Shown here: one piece after another, positions 30,201 to 37,811 of the stretch
Numbering within the stretch: position 1 is the first letter of the stretch
Layout of the letters: every line of letters starts with the position of its first letter
NCBI GenBank assembly: GCA_008933805.1
Contig: WBUH01000008.1
Coordinates: 1-64,000 of the forward strand
Length of the DNA stretch: 64,000 nt
Direction of reading: 5' to 3'
DNA from: Bacteroidota bacterium
GTDB lineage: Bacteria > Bacteroidota > Bacteroidia > UBA8524
Translations under genes and position numbers: made by a program
The notes under the pieces: model-generated
Told to the model about the DNA's origin: nothing
The model's database searches: none
The model's input: the letters and a program-made list of their open reading frames with translations, nothing else

Positions 30201-31059
30201 ATCGGGCAGGTTCCAGCTTTCTTTGTTAGCCGTTACCAATAAAGGTTGCCGCGATAGTTTAACCAAAACCTTTACACTATACCCCTCACCCGAAATTGAT
30301 TTTGAAGTTAGTGACGTTTGCGGTTCTGATTCCGCTCGCTTCAATAACTTCTCAAAAGTAGTTACAGGCAGGATTGTAGATTGGAAATGGTACTTGGGCG
30401 ATGGCGACTCAGCAGAGGTGAAATACCCTGTACATTATTACAATGCTTTTGGCCCTTACAATGTAACACTAATTGGCACTACCGACTTGGGTTGTAAAGA
30501 CACCCTAACCATTGATACTGCTCTTACCGTAAAACCGGCTCCAAAGGCGTTCTTCAATACATCATTGATTGAGCAAAGGGGCAATAGAACAACTTATGAT
30601 TTCTTCGACCTTTCTACAGGTGCAGATAATTACTACTGGAATTTTGACAGGGGCGAAACCAGCCGCGAAAAAAATCCTAAGTTTATGTTTGCCGATACAG
30701 GCACATACAAAATAATCCTAACTGTATCAAACAAAGAGGGTTGTTTCTCAAGCCACGACACTACTATAACGGTAATACCGGATATTGAAGTATTTGTACC
30801 TAATGCGTTCTCACCGAACCGAGACATACACAACCCCATTTACCGCATAGAAGGCTCTTATTTTTACCGCGAGTTTGAAATGCAGATTTTTGACCGTTGG
30901 GGACAGCAAGTGTACAGAAGCACCAACCCTGAAGAGGGCTGGGACGGCACTTTTGACGGCAAGCTAATGCCCGAAGGTGTGTATGTGTACAGCATCCGTA
31001 TTATGGGCACCGATACCCGCGTGCGCAACTACAAAGGCAACCTGCATTTGCTATACTAA
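27208..31059 (+). CDS. Giant secreted protein: divergent IgGFc-binding-like head, PKD stalk, T9SS type-B tail
   Basis: 1283 aa from ATG 27208 (MNLIKRYLLLLVLFA), which gives a proper signal peptide ending ASA; an in-frame GTG at 27163 would add 15 residues and is less likely. The head retains the family landmarks in divergent form (FEGQHFWLTFTKG, GDGTMVYP, LIEITPS, CTNCGELYEIMPH, WGKRFAIAPI). About eight PKD-like modules follow (WDFGDGSLS, WKMGDGFND, WKWYLGDGDS, WNFDRGETS) and a CHU_C tail (VPNAFSPNRDIHNP, IFDRWGQQVY, GVYVYSI). It shares the plan of its three upstream neighbours but is the most diverged, so the array is not just a recent duplication. Confidence 0.86.
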   Translation: MNLIKRYLLLLVLFATALVAQTNYASAQVNAFEGQHFWLTFTKGSFSFGPTNTITIWSRTNTTVTIQNTVKGFTTTVSLVANVPQDVNIPILASNSDTGELVGYYGVEVIATAKIQVQLLAGTSGDGTMVYPIEHLGTEYYAMSFEANGTGRSILIVVATQDNTLIEITPSQQTGGGKQAGQTYQKTLNKGQTYRVEGFNVNDLTGTYVRVVNGCKPIAVYSGSTCSQVPSSCTNCGELYEIMPHVDTWGKRFAIAPIVSGGFQAPQHTYRILSITNGTIVTVNGSNTTLNQGQMITVSGNKNNESFCVEASSRVLVGQYTEGFGCQGGSTPRLMIISPAEQMVKSGLIVGNSNVSFGNPNDLLLVIRTSARTRLRVNNSSVPISNFSSFGSCQEWSYVSINGSRGPHNVVCDSGFLAYTYNADFNTAYLVTAAANSRITSYDIGTLPLTCGSTNVTLLNTGNQNRISLSQWFFDDNTTITGKQVNKTFAAQGIYNVRNIVTYQDACPYIDTLTTTVRTLPKPVVGFTVNNQTQCFIGNSFFFSDTTRFINNSKRKTSFWEFSDTLPKFGNFLSFTREFSKPGQVKVKLFVETADLCVDSNEMTVMVNANAKPDYQITNPQCFNSHSFSPVQKSTVIGSTIVGYEWDFGDGSLSTQASPTKTYTKDSTYNISLIAKAATGCNDTIRRTFTIFPSPKANFSTADVCVNDTLKTLNSSIFAQGSLTYLWKMGDGFNDTSTNIVKAYGDTGTYNIVLTATTADGCPDSVIKRATIKPAPKPAFTYDKKCTKNPSAFTNQSFVYGQPGAQYNWDMGDLKTFNTYNATYSYPTEGAYTVRLYAQLPNGCKDSTKRNIYINPIPNVNFTINDSLQCLRGNNFNFFNSTVLTEGKIKEFVWKLNDTFLSNSTSVNRVFTTHAVNTMKLVASTDSLCADSIVKPFEIAPQTTLLITTGPDTLCFNHHSFPIINGSSVPTGTVKYRWTYSNGDMDTVDHPAPKTFGASGRFQLSLLAVTNKGCRDSLTKTFTLYPSPEIDFEVSDVCGSDSARFNNFSKVVTGRIVDWKWYLGDGDSAEVKYPVHYYNAFGPYNVTLIGTTDLGCKDTLTIDTALTVKPAPKAFFNTSLIEQRGNRTTYDFFDLSTGADNYYWNFDRGETSREKNPKFMFADTGTYKIILTVSNKEGCFSSHDTTITVIPDIEVFVPNAFSPNRDIHNPIYRIEGSYFYREFEMQIFDRWGQQVYRSTNPEEGWDGTFDGKLMPEGVYVYSIRIMGTDTRVRNYKGNLHLLY

Positions 31060-31151
31060 GCGCAGCCAGTGTTGCAGTTCACCGCTCCATAAATCTGAAA
31101 CTTATCACTTGAAACAAAAAGTACGCGTGGGCGTTCCAACAAAAATCGCAG

Positions 31152-31159
31152 TATCTTTG
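31152..31159 (+). promoter_or_regulatory. Putative -7 element TATCTTTG of hscA
   Basis: TAnnTTTG match 34 bases before the hscA ATG. Confidence 0.45.
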
Positions 31160-31193
31160 TTGCTTATTTTTTTGAACAGCAATTTGTGAGCCG

Positions 31194-33044
31194 ATGCCCT
31201 TAGTTTCGATAGATTTAACCAGCGGAAGTATAAAAAAGAAGGATGTGATTGTGGGGATTGATTTAGGAACCACCAACAGCCTTGTTGCCATTATTGACGA
31301 AAGAACGTTACAACCGGTAGCCCTTTCGGGTACTGATAAGCAAACCATTGTCCCATCATTATTGCACTTTGCTGCAAACAGCACTGTAAGTGTGGGTAAT
31401 GCAGCCAAACCCTTTCTTATCACACAACCGCAAAACACTGTTTACTCTGCCAAAAGGCTGATGGGTAAATCGTACAAAGACGTTAGCAACCACAGCGATT
31501 TTTTTAGCTATAAAATTATTGACGATGATAGCGAAAACCTTGTACGCGTTCAGTTAGACGGGAAATATTATACTCCCGTTGAGCTATCCTCATTCATCCT
31601 AAAAGAACTGAAAAACCGTGCCGAAGCCCATTTGGGAGCCTCGGTATCAAAAGCGGTAATTACAGTACCTGCCTATTTTAACGATTCACAACGCCAAGCC
31701 ACCCGCGATGCCGGAAAACTTGCGGGATTGGACGTATTGCGCATTGTGAACGAGCCCACAGCGGCCAGCCTTGCCTACGGGATGGGATTGAACAAAAACG
31801 AAGAAAAAACCGTAGCCGTGTACGATTTGGGCGGCGGTACATTTGATATTTCAATATTGCGGATACATAACGGTTTGTTTGAAGTATTGGCCACCAACGG
31901 AGATACCTATTTGGGAGGTGATGATTTTGACCGTGCCGTTGTTGATTTTTGGGTAGCTAAATACGGCTTTGATGCCACTGCCGATAAAGGCTTGCAGCAA
32001 CAACTGCGTTTAACTGCCGAAGAGGCAAAAAAACACCTGAGCAGCCACGCCGAGTTTAGCGGAACGATAAACAACGTAACCATAACCCTTAGTGCTGCTG
32101 AATTTGAAGCCTGCATAGCCCCTATTGTAAAACGCACCATCGTTTGTTGCCAAAATGCGCTAAAAGACAGCGAGCTAAACTTAAACGAAATTGAAGAAGT
32201 GGTGATGGTGGGCGGCAGCACACGTACACCCTTTGTAAAACAACAAGTAGCAGCATTTTTCAGTCATTCTGAATTGCACGATAAACTAAACCCCGATGAA
32301 GTAGTGGCTTTGGGTGCAGCCATAGAGGCTGATATTTTGGCGGGTAACCGCAAGGATATGTTGTTGTTGGATGTTACTCCCCTATCGTTGGGTATTGAAA
32401 CACTGGGCGGATTGATGGATGTGATTATCCCCCGCAACAGCAAACTACCTGCTAAGGTGGGCAAACAATACACTACATCGGTGGACGGGCAAGTGAATTT
32501 GAAGGTGAACGTTTACCAAGGTGAGCGCGAATTGGTGAAAGAAAACCGAAAACTGGCCGAGTTTGATTTGAAAGGAATACCCGCCATGCCGGCAGGCTTA
32601 CCCAAAATACAGGTGAATTTTGTTTTGAATGCCGACGGTATTTTGAAAGTAGAAGCTGAGGAATTGCGCAGCGGCACAAAACAAGAGGTGGAAGTTAAAC
32701 CCCAATACGGTTTGACGGATGCTGAGGTGGAACGCATGCTGAAAGACTCGATTGAAAATGCACAAAACGATGTGCAGGAACGCATGGTAGTTGAAGCCCG
32801 TACAGAAGGTGAACAATTAATTTATACCACTGAGCGTTTTATAGATAAGAATCAATCGTTACTCTCAGACAACGAGTTGCAGAATACTTCGCTCTATATA
32901 AATGATTTGAGGAATGCTTTGGAAACCGGTGATAAGGATGTTATTTTACGTGCTATTGACGAGCTGAACGAATACACCCGCCCATTTGCCGAAAGGTTGA
33001 TGGACATTGCCATTTCACAAGCTATGAAAGGTAAAAAAATTTAA
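31194..33044 (+). CDS. hscA: Hsp70 chaperone, HscA-like (Fe-S cluster assembly)
   Basis: 616 aa. Hsp70 ATPase domain with GIDLGTTNS (21-29), [30 protein letters not shown] (about 208-217) and MVGGSTRTP, then a substrate-binding domain ([14 protein letters not shown]). The N-terminal extension of about 17 residues before the GIDLGTT loop, the SLVA continuation and the shortened, lidded C-terminus favour HscA over DnaK. HscA transfers Fe-S clusters from the scaffold IscU with the co-chaperone HscB; neither isc genes nor hscB are nearby, so the assignment rests on sequence alone. The next gene starts 16 bases downstream. Confidence 0.8.
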   Translation: MPLVSIDLTSGSIKKKDVIVGIDLGTTNSLVAIIDERTLQPVALSGTDKQTIVPSLLHFAANSTVSVGNAAKPFLITQPQNTVYSAKRLMGKSYKDVSNHSDFFSYKIIDDDSENLVRVQLDGKYYTPVELSSFILKELKNRAEAHLGASVSKAVITVPAYFNDSQRQATRDAGKLAGLDVLRIVNEPTAASLAYGMGLNKNEEKTVAVYDLGGGTFDISILRIHNGLFEVLATNGDTYLGGDDFDRAVVDFWVAKYGFDATADKGLQQQLRLTAEEAKKHLSSHAEFSGTINNVTITLSAAEFEACIAPIVKRTIVCCQNALKDSELNLNEIEEVVMVGGSTRTPFVKQQVAAFFSHSELHDKLNPDEVVALGAAIEADILAGNRKDMLLLDVTPLSLGIETLGGLMDVIIPRNSKLPAKVGKQYTTSVDGQVNLKVNVYQGERELVKENRKLAEFDLKGIPAMPAGLPKIQVNFVLNADGILKVEAEELRSGTKQEVEVKPQYGLTDAEVERMLKDSIENAQNDVQERMVVEARTEGEQLIYTTERFIDKNQSLLSDNELQNTSLYINDLRNALETGDKDVILRAIDELNEYTRPFAERLMDIAISQAMKGKKI

Positions 33045-33060
33045 TACTGCCTAAAAGGTA

Positions 33061-33762
33061 TTGATACAAAAAATAAAACATAGTATCCTGTTAGCAATTG
33101 CCGCATTGTGCTGGGGTACAACCGATGCTCAGCTCTATAATCAGGAGTTGGACGAATTTAGCCCCGAAGCTACCAAACGGGATAAACTGGGCGTTCGCTT
33201 AGGTTTTGGTTTAAATACGCTGCGTTCGGGCGATTTGAAGAACACTAAAGTTACTCGCGGTTATCAAGGAGCATTTTATTACCGTGTAAACTTATTTAAA
33301 GGTTTTCACCTGAATAGTGAATTTGGGGCATCCATTCGCGGGGCACGCCACGACAATGGTGATTTAAGTTATTCGCAAATCTCTTTGTTTTATTTTGACT
33401 TAAACATATTGGGCATGATACAATTAGACCCCGGGTTTAAGCACAGCATTATTGCTGGTGTGCAAGGCTCTCGGCTAATGCGTTCATCTTTGTTTATAGG
33501 CCCTGAACCCTTTCCTGCGTTTTTGCAATTGCCCTTTAAAAAGTATGATTTGGATGCCGTTGTTGGCTACCATTTTAATACCCGCTATGCAGGCTTTCAA
33601 CTAGCACTTAAATACGGTTTATTGAATATTGCAGGTGATTTTGCGTCGTATAACAAGCAATCGCTAAACAATAACGCAGTACAGTTTATTGATTTGAAAC
33701 CCGGTCTGCGCGATGTGAAAAACATCAAAAACCTTAGCGTTGAACTATCAGTGTATTTTTAA
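33061..33762 (+). CDS. Outer-membrane beta-barrel protein (PorT-like)
   Basis: 233 aa with a TTG start at 33061, the only usual start codon between an in-frame stop at 33052 and the signal peptide (IQKIKHSILLAIAALCW..TTDA). The mature part alternates polar and hydrophobic residues in strands (KLGVRLGFGLNTL, HLNSEFGASIRGA, HSIIAGVQGSRLM, FQLALKYGLLN) and ends in an aromatic residue (SVELSVYF), as in eight-stranded OMP_b-brl_2 barrels. Function unknown. Separated from hscA by only 16 bases, though a functional link is not obvious. Confidence 0.72.
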   Translation: MIQKIKHSILLAIAALCWGTTDAQLYNQELDEFSPEATKRDKLGVRLGFGLNTLRSGDLKNTKVTRGYQGAFYYRVNLFKGFHLNSEFGASIRGARHDNGDLSYSQISLFYFDLNILGMIQLDPGFKHSIIAGVQGSRLMRSSLFIGPEPFPAFLQLPFKKYDLDAVVGYHFNTRYAGFQLALKYGLLNIAGDFASYNKQSLNNNAVQFIDLKPGLRDVKNIKNLSVELSVYF

Positions 33763-33767
33763 AGAAA

Positions 33768-34901
33768 TCAAGGCTTAGCATATGCAGGATTGGTTGTTAC
33801 CGATAAATCGGTAAGGGTTTTTAAGAAGGCTACCAATTGCTTTTTTTCCAACTCAGTTAAATCCAGTTTACGAATACCATTTTCAAATCTACGAGGGCCG
33901 CTATCTGCTTTAATATTCATATTCACATCCAGCGTGGGCGACATTTTAACCCCTGAATTATAAAACTCCACCACTTCTTCAAGCGTTGCAAAACGTCCGT
34001 CGTGCATATAGGGTGCTGTTAACTCTACATTTAACAATGTAGGCGCTTTAAACTTGCCATTATCGTTTACATTACCGCTAACTCTTGCATGGCCCGTGAG
34101 CACTCCCATAGGAGGCTCCCAATCCAAGCCGTTATTGTGCAAACGTTGTACAGGGTTATCTACAAAATTATCAGTCATCAACAACCCTGATGTAGGGTGG
34201 CAATGGAAACAATCGCCTTTATCGGGAGACATAAAAATCTTATGGCCTGCCTTTTCATCATTTGTTAAGCCCGCCAACCCAGGAAAACCTTTCTGAAACT
34301 TGCTGCCCGTGGCAACAATGCTGCGCATAAACTGCGAAAGTGCCCTTGCAACCAATAATGAATCAACTTTATCCGTTCCAAAAGCCTTTTTAAACATTGG
34401 CGGATACTGAGTCTTTGCTTGTATTTTGGCAACAGCGTTCACCCAACTTTCGTGCATCTCAATAGGATTGCGAACAGGGTCAAGAGCTTGAGCCTCTAAA
34501 GAGTTTCTGCGAGCGTCCCAAAAAAAGTCCTTGTTCCAAGCCATATTAATAATGGCCATGCTGTTTTTATCACCCTCCATTCCGTCAATCCCCTTGCTGA
34601 ATTTATTAGGAGCATCGGTAAACGAGTGTTCTTGTTTGTGACAACTGGCACAGGCTTGGGTATTATTTCCTGATAATGCTGAATCATAAAACAGCATACG
34701 CCCCAACAACACTCCGTTTACAGTAAGCGGGTTATTAGGGTTTGAAGGCGGTGTAAAAAAGCCTAAGGGTAACGTAAGGGTATAAGCGTCGTCACCGGGC
34801 CACACAGGGTCGGTTTTATCATCGGGCTTGCATTGTGATACAAATACCATCACACCTAACGCCATAATAAGCAGTAATCCCTTATTCAATAATTTACCCA
34901 T
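33768..34901 (-). CDS. MbnH/MauG-like di-heme cytochrome c peroxidase-family lipoprotein
   Basis: 377 aa. Lipobox at C24 (VFVSQC). Two c-type heme sites: C84-ASC-H88 and C231-FHC-H235. Other CcpA/MauG family landmarks are GRMLFYDSALSGNN, FFWDAR (W128, D129) and APYMHDGRF. Such enzymes use two hemes to oxidise peroxide or, in the MauG/MbnH branch, tryptophan residues of a partner protein. The gene lies 2 bases after an MbnP-like gene on the same strand, which favours the MbnH-type role. It probably sits in the periplasm, on the outer or inner membrane. Confidence 0.85.
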   Translation of the reverse strand: MGKLLNKGLLLIMALGVMVFVSQCKPDDKTDPVWPGDDAYTLTLPLGFFTPPSNPNNPLTVNGVLLGRMLFYDSALSGNNTQACASCHKQEHSFTDAPNKFSKGIDGMEGDKNSMAIINMAWNKDFFWDARRNSLEAQALDPVRNPIEMHESWVNAVAKIQAKTQYPPMFKKAFGTDKVDSLLVARALSQFMRSIVATGSKFQKGFPGLAGLTNDEKAGHKIFMSPDKGDCFHCHPTSGLLMTDNFVDNPVQRLHNNGLDWEPPMGVLTGHARVSGNVNDNGKFKAPTLLNVELTAPYMHDGRFATLEEVVEFYNSGVKMSPTLDVNMNIKADSGPRRFENGIRKLDLTELEKKQLVAFLKTLTDLSVTTNPAYAKP

Positions 34902-34903
34902 AG

Positions 34904-35704
34904 TTATTCCTTTATACTGAGGCTATTTACAAAATTATCGGCAATATTTTTAGCAATCTCAAACCCACCACCAATGGTATGGCTCACGTGCTTATGTTCA
35001 AAGTCGATACCGGTTAAAAACTTATCTGCATCAATCTCAATCGTAATCACCTTATTATCCCCCTTGGTGAATTTAACGTAGTGAGCCAATGTTTTTGTGC
35101 GATACAACTCATTAGTACCTGTGTGCACAACAAACGGCACACTAAATGTGTCGTTTTGCATGGTATCCAAGCGGCCTTCAATCAACAAAAAGCGGTATTG
35201 CGAACCCATATCCCAATAGGTACCGTTAATTAAAGAAAGAGGGTGGTTATTAGGATAGGTTGAAGGGTCGGTTACATTACTTACCGAGTCAACTCCAATC
35301 CCAAAAGTTATTTCCTTGTATTCGCCGGCTTCAACTTTCGCACCTACTGATAAATTAGGTTTGTCTTTGCGAAAGTCAATCATCTCAATATCTTTTACCA
35401 ACACTTTGCTTCCATCAGTTTTCACCAAATACATTTTTGATAAGTAAAACTTCAGCAACTCAAACTTATAGTTAAACCCCTCTGCATCTACGTTATACTT
35501 TGTATCCATGGCAAAACTCTTGTTGTTTGCTTTTGCCGTAAACACCACCTTCACAGTATTATCATCTAAGCCCGCAGGTATTTCGGGGTCGTTTTCTTTG
35601 CACCCGCCTAAAAAAAGAGTTGCGGCAATGGCAGCCAGTAACAGCGCCACAATGCCCAGTTTTGCCCACTTAATGTGTTTAAGCATATTCAACAAGGTTT
35701 CCAT
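34904..35704 (-). CDS. MbnP-like copper-binding-family lipoprotein
   Basis: 266 aa from the ATG at 35704; an inner ATG at 35686 (MLKHIKWAK) would also give a good signal sequence. Lipobox LGGC with C35. The mature part has the MbnP pattern: VVFTAKANNKSFAMD near the start, YKFELLKFYLSKMYLV, VKDIEMIDF, ITFGIGVD, NGTYWDMGSQYRFLLIEG, and HKHVSHTIGG near the end. In methanobactin operons MbnP binds copper and a tryptophan is converted to kynurenine by its partner MbnH. Here W164 is the only tryptophan in the mature protein. The downstream neighbour is the MbnH-like gene. Confidence 0.8.
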   Translation of the reverse strand: METLLNMLKHIKWAKLGIVALLLAAIAATLFLGGCKENDPEIPAGLDDNTVKVVFTAKANNKSFAMDTKYNVDAEGFNYKFELLKFYLSKMYLVKTDGSKVLVKDIEMIDFRKDKPNLSVGAKVEAGEYKEITFGIGVDSVSNVTDPSTYPNNHPLSLINGTYWDMGSQYRFLLIEGRLDTMQNDTFSVPFVVHTGTNELYRTKTLAHYVKFTKGDNKVITIEIDADKFLTGIDFEHKHVSHTIGGGFEIAKNIADNFVNSLSIKE

Positions 35705-35819
35705 ATATAAAGACTTACTAAGTACAGTATTTGTTGCCTAAAATAGTACATCCCATCGGCTTTATTTGATGCTTCGCTCAACTTAATAAGCCCTTTATTC
35801 CAAAATGAAAATTAAAGAT

Positions 35820-35827
35820 TAACTTTG
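35820..35827 (+). promoter_or_regulatory. Putative -7 element TAACTTTG of kdsA
   Basis: TAnnTTTG match followed by C, 15 bases before the kdsA ATG; implies a very short leader. Confidence 0.45.
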
Positions 35828-35842
35828 CGGCAATTCTAAAAA

Positions 35843-36676
35843 ATGTCTGCAAAAAAAGTACCAGTTGGTAATATTGAATGCGGTAATGATAAGTTGTTCC
35901 TTATCTCGGGCCCATGTGTCATTGAAGACGATGATACAATGCTTACTACCGCCGAATATCTGAAAGAAGTTACCACCCGTTTGGATATCCCTTGGATATT
36001 CAAATCTTCGTTTCAAAAAGATAACCGTAGTTCGGCCAAATACTATGATGGACCGGGCATTGAAAAAGGTGTGCGCCTGTTAGAGCGTATCAAAAAAGAG
36101 TTTGATGTTCCTGTATTAACAGATATACACTACCCTGAGCAAGCAGCTATTGCCGGCGAAGTGGTAGATATATTGCAAATACCTGCTTACTTGTGTATGC
36201 AAACCACTTTGGTTACGGCTGCGGCTAAAACCGGAAGAGTTGTAAACATTAAGCACGGACAGTTCCTTTCTCCTGAAAACATGATTCACCCTACCCGCAA
36301 AGTAGAGGAAGCAGGGAATGATAAAATTATACTAACTGAACGCGGCTATACGTTTGGGTACAATGATTTGATTGTTGACCCACGCAGTATGCACCACTTG
36401 CGCCAAATTGGCTACCCTGTGGTGTTTGATATTACACACAGCATACGCAAATACGGTATACCCAGCGCCGACCCTAAAGGCGGAGCAAGGGAGTTTTTGC
36501 CGGCTATCAGCCGTGCCGGAGTTGCTGCGGGTGTTGACGGTGTGTTTATTGAAACCCACCCCGAACCTGCAAGGGCTTTGTGCGATGCCGCCAGCCAGTT
36601 GTGCGTGTATGATTTGGAAGAATTTATCAAGCCCTTGCTTGAAATTCATGAAGTAAATAAGAAGTATAAACTTTAA
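35843..36676 (+). CDS. kdsA: 3-deoxy-8-phosphooctulonate (Kdo-8-P) synthase
   Basis: 277 aa. Condenses phosphoenolpyruvate with D-arabinose 5-phosphate to give Kdo-8-P for the lipopolysaccharide core. Family segments: FLISGPCVIED, FKSSFQKDNRSS, PVLTDIHYPEQA, GQFLSPENM, TERGYTFGYNDLIVD, VVFDITHSIR, VFIETHPEP. The typical FDATHS is FDITHS here, a mild change. It is followed 22 bases later by the transaldolase-CBS gene and then by a KdsC-like phosphatase; neither a classical kdsD (SIS plus CBS) nor kdsB is in the window. Confidence 0.95.
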   Translation: MSAKKVPVGNIECGNDKLFLISGPCVIEDDDTMLTTAEYLKEVTTRLDIPWIFKSSFQKDNRSSAKYYDGPGIEKGVRLLERIKKEFDVPVLTDIHYPEQAAIAGEVVDILQIPAYLCMQTTLVTAAAKTGRVVNIKHGQFLSPENMIHPTRKVEEAGNDKIILTERGYTFGYNDLIVDPRSMHHLRQIGYPVVFDITHSIRKYGIPSADPKGGAREFLPAISRAGVAAGVDGVFIETHPEPARALCDAASQLCVYDLEEFIKPLLEIHEVNKKYKL

Positions 36677-36698
36677 CTAAACACCCTTTATCCCTATA

Positions 36699-37724
36699 AT
36701 GGAACTATATCTAGACTCAGTAGATTTTAAAGAAATAGAAGAGGCCCTGAAGCTGGGCACTATTGACGGGTTGACTACTACCCCAACTTTTATGCACCGC
36801 CACGGTATTACTGACGTTGACGGAGCAATTTTGAAACTTGCCAAAATGGTGAACGTACTACAAGTGGAAGCTTTGGGCGACACCGTTGAGGAAGTGGAAA
36901 AAGAGGCTGACCGCCTTATTGCCCTTGGCCTTGACCCTGAGAAAACTGTGTTTAAAATCCCGGTATCAAACATAGGTATTGCTGCTTGCAAGCGTTTGCG
37001 CAGCAAAGGGTACATGGTAAACATCCACTTGGTGTATACCCTATCGCAAGCTTACATGGCTATGCACGCAGGTGCTACCTACGTATGTCCGCTGGTAGGC
37101 CGTTTGCAAGACCAAGGACACGATGCCCTAACTCTTATCGAGCAATGTGTTGAAGCTGTTAACTACTACGGCTACGATACTAAAATCATGTTCTCATCGG
37201 TTCGTCATGCTGAGCACGTTCGTACGGCTTTGCTTACCGGTGTGCACACCATTACTGCTCCTTGGAGTGTAATGAAGAAACTTACTGAAAACAACCTTAC
37301 TACCGTAGGCACTGATCAGTTTATCGAGCATACTAAATTGATGACTATGCGCGTAAACGAAATTATTGCCCAATACAATCCTCGCGTTAGTGTAGACCAA
37401 AGCGTATTAGATGCTGTGGTTGAAATGAACAAGAGCGGTTTGGGTTCAGTATCGGTAGTTGATGCAAGCGGCCAGTTGGTTGGCGTGTTTACTGATGGCG
37501 ACCTTCGCCGTAAGATAAACGCTGACGGTAAAGCTGTTTTAGATAAAAAATTAAGCGATTTCGAATTTAAATACCCGATTACCATCAACTCTAAAGCGTT
37601 GTTGTACGAAGCTGTTGACTTGTTTAAAAAACATGAAATAGACAACATCGTAGTATTAGAAAACAACGAACTTTTTGGTATGCTTGACATCCAAGATTTC
37701 GTAAAGTTGGATTTGATCGGTTAA
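36699..37724 (+). CDS. Transaldolase/fructose-6-phosphate-aldolase-like domain fused to a KdsD-type CBS pair
   Basis: 341 aa. Residues 1-220 form a small (FSA/TalC-type) transaldolase barrel: MELYLDS with D6, the Schiff-base lysine K86 in VFKIPVS, and AGATYVCPLVGR. Asparagine of the family's TTNP motif is threonine here (TTTP, 26-29). Residues about 228-338 are two CBS motifs, the first containing GVFTDGDLRR, very like the CBS part of arabinose-5-phosphate isomerase KdsD. So the SIS domain of a KdsD-like protein appears to be replaced by an aldolase domain. It lies 22 bases after kdsA and upstream of a KdsC-like gene. Inference: it makes or controls a phosphosugar for KdsA, possibly arabinose 5-phosphate. 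An ordinary pentose-phosphate role remains possible. Confidence 0.82.
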   Translation: MELYLDSVDFKEIEEALKLGTIDGLTTTPTFMHRHGITDVDGAILKLAKMVNVLQVEALGDTVEEVEKEADRLIALGLDPEKTVFKIPVSNIGIAACKRLRSKGYMVNIHLVYTLSQAYMAMHAGATYVCPLVGRLQDQGHDALTLIEQCVEAVNYYGYDTKIMFSSVRHAEHVRTALLTGVHTITAPWSVMKKLTENNLTTVGTDQFIEHTKLMTMRVNEIIAQYNPRVSVDQSVLDAVVEMNKSGLGSVSVVDASGQLVGVFTDGDLRRKINADGKAVLDKKLSDFEFKYPITINSKALLYEAVDLFKKHEIDNIVVLENNELFGMLDIQDFVKLDLIG

Positions 37725-37748
37725 TTCTCACTTTATAATATTTGCCGC

Positions 37749-37792
37749 AAAGGCACGAAGACACTAAGAAAACTTTGCGTCTTCGTGCCTTT
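37749..37792. repeat. Intergenic 14-bp inverted repeat with 16-base loop
   Basis: AAAGGCACGAAGAC (37749-37762) pairs perfectly with GTCTTCGTGCCTTT (37779-37792). It lies between the transaldolase-CBS gene and the KdsC-like gene. There is no clean T-tract, so it is more likely a REP-like element or RNA-stability hairpin than a strict terminator. Confidence 0.8.
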
Positions 37793-37811
37793 GTAGCTTA
37801 ATCACATTGGT

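Noticed and set aside
36699-37724. Frameshifted or chimeric assembly joining tal and kdsD remnants
   Set aside because: The frame is uninterrupted, both domains keep their motifs, base composition is even, and the spacing to kdsA looks like a normal operon.
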